From JAEUIE01 sp035430005 (GTDB lineage Bacteria; Planctomycetota; Planctomycetia; Gemmatales; HRBIN36): a stretch of DNA of 30,445 nucleotides. Location of the stretch: the NCBI GenBank assembly GCA_035430005.1, contig DAOMFV010000058.1, positions 1-30,445 of the forward strand. Direction: 5' to 3'. The translations under genes and the position numbers were made by a program. Every line of letters starts with the position of its first letter. Position 1 is the first letter of the stretch. The notes under the pieces were generated by a model. The model was not told the origin of the DNA and did not search any database. It worked only from the letters and a program-made list of their open reading frames with translations. Positions 28,487-30,445 of the stretch are shown here, piece after piece.

Positions 28487-30445
28487 TTATGCTGTCGCCA
28501 ACTCCTGGCTCGCTCTCTTGTTACAAACCAGGAGTACCCAGAAGAGGTTGATGGAGCCGAGCAGGAAGATCGTCCAGGGGCCGCCGTCGCCCATGCCGTA
28601 GCTGTGCAGACCGGCGGCAAGCACGAAGTTGACGCCATACCATGACATGACGATAGCTGAGAAACAGACAACAGACGAAACCGCCAGGCCGAAATCCTTC
28701 ACCCAGCCAATGTAGCGGGCGTGCAGTGGGATAAGGTAAATGAGTAAGGCGATGAGAGCCCAAGTCTCTTTCGGATCCCAGCCCCAGAAGCGGCCCCATG
28801 ATTCAGCCGCCCAGATGCCGCCGAGGAGCGTGCCAACGCCGAGGAGCAGCACCGCCACCTTGATGGCTGAGTAGCACAGGTTAGACAGGGCCTTTAGCAG
28901 ATCACGACGATCAGAATTGAACCAGTAGAGGATCAGCGAAATGTTGCCGATCGCCCAGGCGAGGGCTCCGGCAGCGTAACTGGCAACGATAGTCATCACG
29001 TGGATAATGAGCCAGTAGTTGCTGCGCAACACCGGCTGGAGCGGCCCCATCTTGGCATCGAAGCCATTATCGTAAGGAAGCTGATCAGCCATGATCATTC
29101 CGAGCGTGGCGATGCACGCTCCAGCCAGAATAATCACGGTACTGCGATAGAAGTATTCGAGCAACAGGGAGAAGACGGCACCCATGCTGGCGACGAAGAT
29201 TACCGTTTCAAACATGTTGCTGACCGGCGGGCGTCCGGTGATCGTGACACGGCCATAGTAAGCGAAGAGCTGGAAGCCGAGAGAAACAATCATGGGAACG
29301 AAGGCGACGGCATAGAGCGTTTTATTCTCAAGCTTCATCGACAGGCCGAAGAGAATAGCAGCCATCAACATGCTGATCCACGCCCACTTGAATGGTTCGA
29401 CCCGGTTGAGAGTCAATTCGAGTTTCGTGGTGTTCTCGCCGGGGTACTTGTCCTGAGTAAAACTCTTGCTGATCTCGGTGACTTGTTGCTGGAAGGCGGC
29501 GGTCTTCTCGGCGAACTTCGCAGGGTCTTCCTGCCGATAGGCCGCCCCGACAGCATCGTAAGCAGCGAGAATGGTTCTTGCCTGTGCCATCGGGAAAGGC
29601 TGGGCCTTGGCGGCATCATGGTAAACGTCACGATGTCGAGCTTCTAGATAGGCCATGTACAACTGGTTGTAACGAGGGTCATTGGCGATGAAGGGCTTGC
29701 GGACGATCTTGATGCTTGTGCGGAGGTCTTCAACTGCCTTCTTCATCTCGGTAATCTGCTTGACATCAGTTTCGGAAACCTGCTCGATGAGTTGCTTCTT
29801 CATTTCCTCCCGAGAAATGTTCTTCACGCCAAATCTCTGGAGCAATGTCGAGAATTCGGCATCACTCAATTTGTCGATATCTTGAACAGTGGCTTTCCGG
29901 GCGGCTTTGGCGGCTGCGAGTCGATCCACGGCAGTTTTCTTGGCCTGGTCTTCAAGGCTGGTCAGAATAGCATCGCCTTGGCCCGCCTTCAGTGCAGCCT
30001 GAAACTCGGCCAGCGACTGGCGGGCGGCCTCATTGAGATACAAACGTGGTTGCAGTGCCGCTCGCTCGAGGATCAGCTTGCCCCAGATGAAGTTTGCGTT
30101 CTCTTCCCGACTGAGTGCTGGGGCGATCATCGCTGTTGATATGAAGCGAAGCTCACCAATTGAGAACCAAGCCGAGTCCGGGATCTTGTCGAAGGCGATG
30201 TAGTGAATCGGGTCCCGCATTTGCAGTTGGTTCTCGCGGGCGCTGGCCGGTTTGTCTCGGGTATCCAAACTGCCTGTCAGCAGCTCATAGGTACGCAGCC
30301 GCTCATTAACCGCATCGGCCTTGCGTTCCATGGGATCGAGCTTCTGTTGATATCTTTCTGCATCAAGCTCACGCTGGCGATTGACCTCAACAAGCAGTCG
30401 TTGGAAACCGATCGAGTTGTGTAGATCCATCGGCGAGATCCGTTT
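28487..30445 (-). CDS. CcsA/CcmC-type cytochrome c biogenesis protein, 5' end outside the window
   Basis: The frame is open to the window edge, and the first ATG (30428-30430) is only five codons inside it with no visible ribosome binding site, so the true start probably lies beyond. At least 647 residues. Residues about 1-300 are soluble and mostly helical with coiled-coil-like stretches (RQRELDAERYQQKLDPMERKADAVNERL, EEMKKQLIEQVSETDVKQITEMKK). From about 320 on there are several transmembrane segments and the heme-handling signature: the Trp-rich GRFWGWDPKETWALIALLIYLIPLHARYIGW (about 540-570) with His near 477 (LIIHVMTIV), 566 and 609. It delivers heme for System II cytochrome c assembly at the membrane. 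Long N-terminal extensions are known in planctomycete members. Confidence 0.85.
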   Translation of the reverse strand, partial: KRISPMDLHNSIGFQRLLVEVNRQRELDAERYQQKLDPMERKADAVNERLRTYELLTGSLDTRDKPASARENQLQMRDPIHYIAFDKIPDSAWFSIGELRFISTAMIAPALSREENANFIWGKLILERAALQPRLYLNEAARQSLAEFQAALKAGQGDAILTSLEDQAKKTAVDRLAAAKAARKATVQDIDKLSDAEFSTLLQRFGVKNISREEMKKQLIEQVSETDVKQITEMKKAVEDLRTSIKIVRKPFIANDPRYNQLYMAYLEARHRDVYHDAAKAQPFPMAQARTILAAYDAVGAAYRQEDPAKFAEKTAAFQQQVTEISKSFTQDKYPGENTTKLELTLNRVEPFKWAWISMLMAAILFGLSMKLENKTLYAVAFVPMIVSLGFQLFAYYGRVTITGRPPVSNMFETVIFVASMGAVFSLLLEYFYRSTVIILAGACIATLGMIMADQLPYDNGFDAKMGPLQPVLRSNYWLIIHVMTIVASYAAGALAWAIGNISLILYWFNSDRRDLLKALSNLCYSAIKVAVLLLGVGTLLGGIWAAESWGRFWGWDPKETWALIALLIYLIPLHARYIGWVKDFGLAVSSVVCFSAIVMSWYGVNFVLAAGLHSYGMGDGGPWTIFLLGSINLFWVLLVCNKRASQELATA

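Overview
The window looks like a chromosomal segment of a planctomycete, most likely close to Gemmata and its relatives. The indications are a protein with a Cys/Gly/Ser-rich body and a TIGR03000-type C-terminal domain, a Gly-rich repeat protein of the kind often labelled 'mu-protocadherin-like' in these genomes, a PQQ-type beta-propeller with an inserted EF-hand, a SUMF1-domain lipoprotein, many secreted proteins of unknown role, and dispersed G/C-rich palindromic repeats. No rRNA, tRNA or CRISPR array was seen.

Layout. 1-5.2 kb: TIGR03000 protein, a frameshifted His-rich lysozyme-like pseudogene, a small secreted protein, a SnoaL-like/DUF1579-like protein and the Gly-rich secreted protein. 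5.2-8.8 kb: a tandem duplication of the 3' end of a PQQ-propeller gene plus its downstream 151-bp inverted-repeat element. An IS110-family (IS1111-like) element sits inside the terminal repeat of the second copy, and the complete propeller gene carries an amber codon. 9.1-14.8 kb, all minus strand: an AT-rich RibD-like deaminase fusion, galactose mutarotase, a SUMF1 lipoprotein, a secreted four-repeat protein and a mini zinc-ribbon protein. 15.3-18.8 kb: two paralogous 82-codon genes with a conserved upstream palindrome (the second has an amber codon) flank a secreted protein, a membrane protein and a small conserved protein. 18.8-22 kb: a small gene split by a 17-bp tandem duplication, a serine beta-lactamase-like hydrolase, a Cys-motif protein and a DUF4240 protein. 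22-30.4 kb: YjhG/YagF-type dehydratase, a hypothetical protein, a TlpA-like thioredoxin, a DinB-like protein, a SnoaL-like protein, a small winged-helix-like protein, DNA polymerase III delta (holA) and a CcsA-type cytochrome c biogenesis protein that runs off the window end.

Housekeeping genes (holA, the ccsA-type gene) are confined to the right end. The left two thirds is accessory sequence with an unusual density of broken genes: at least six reading frames are interrupted by nonsense codons, frameshifts, truncation or a short tandem duplication while otherwise staying intact. The most distinctive structures are (i) the IS1111-like insertion in a palindromic repeat end with a shared TG dinucleotide at both junctions and a possible guide-like match in its noncoding tail, (ii) the paralogous small genes with the palindrome TGTCATACCTATGACA at a fixed distance, and (iii) the RibD-like deaminase joined to an unrelated C-terminal domain. 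All family assignments are from reading motifs by eye; no database search was possible.
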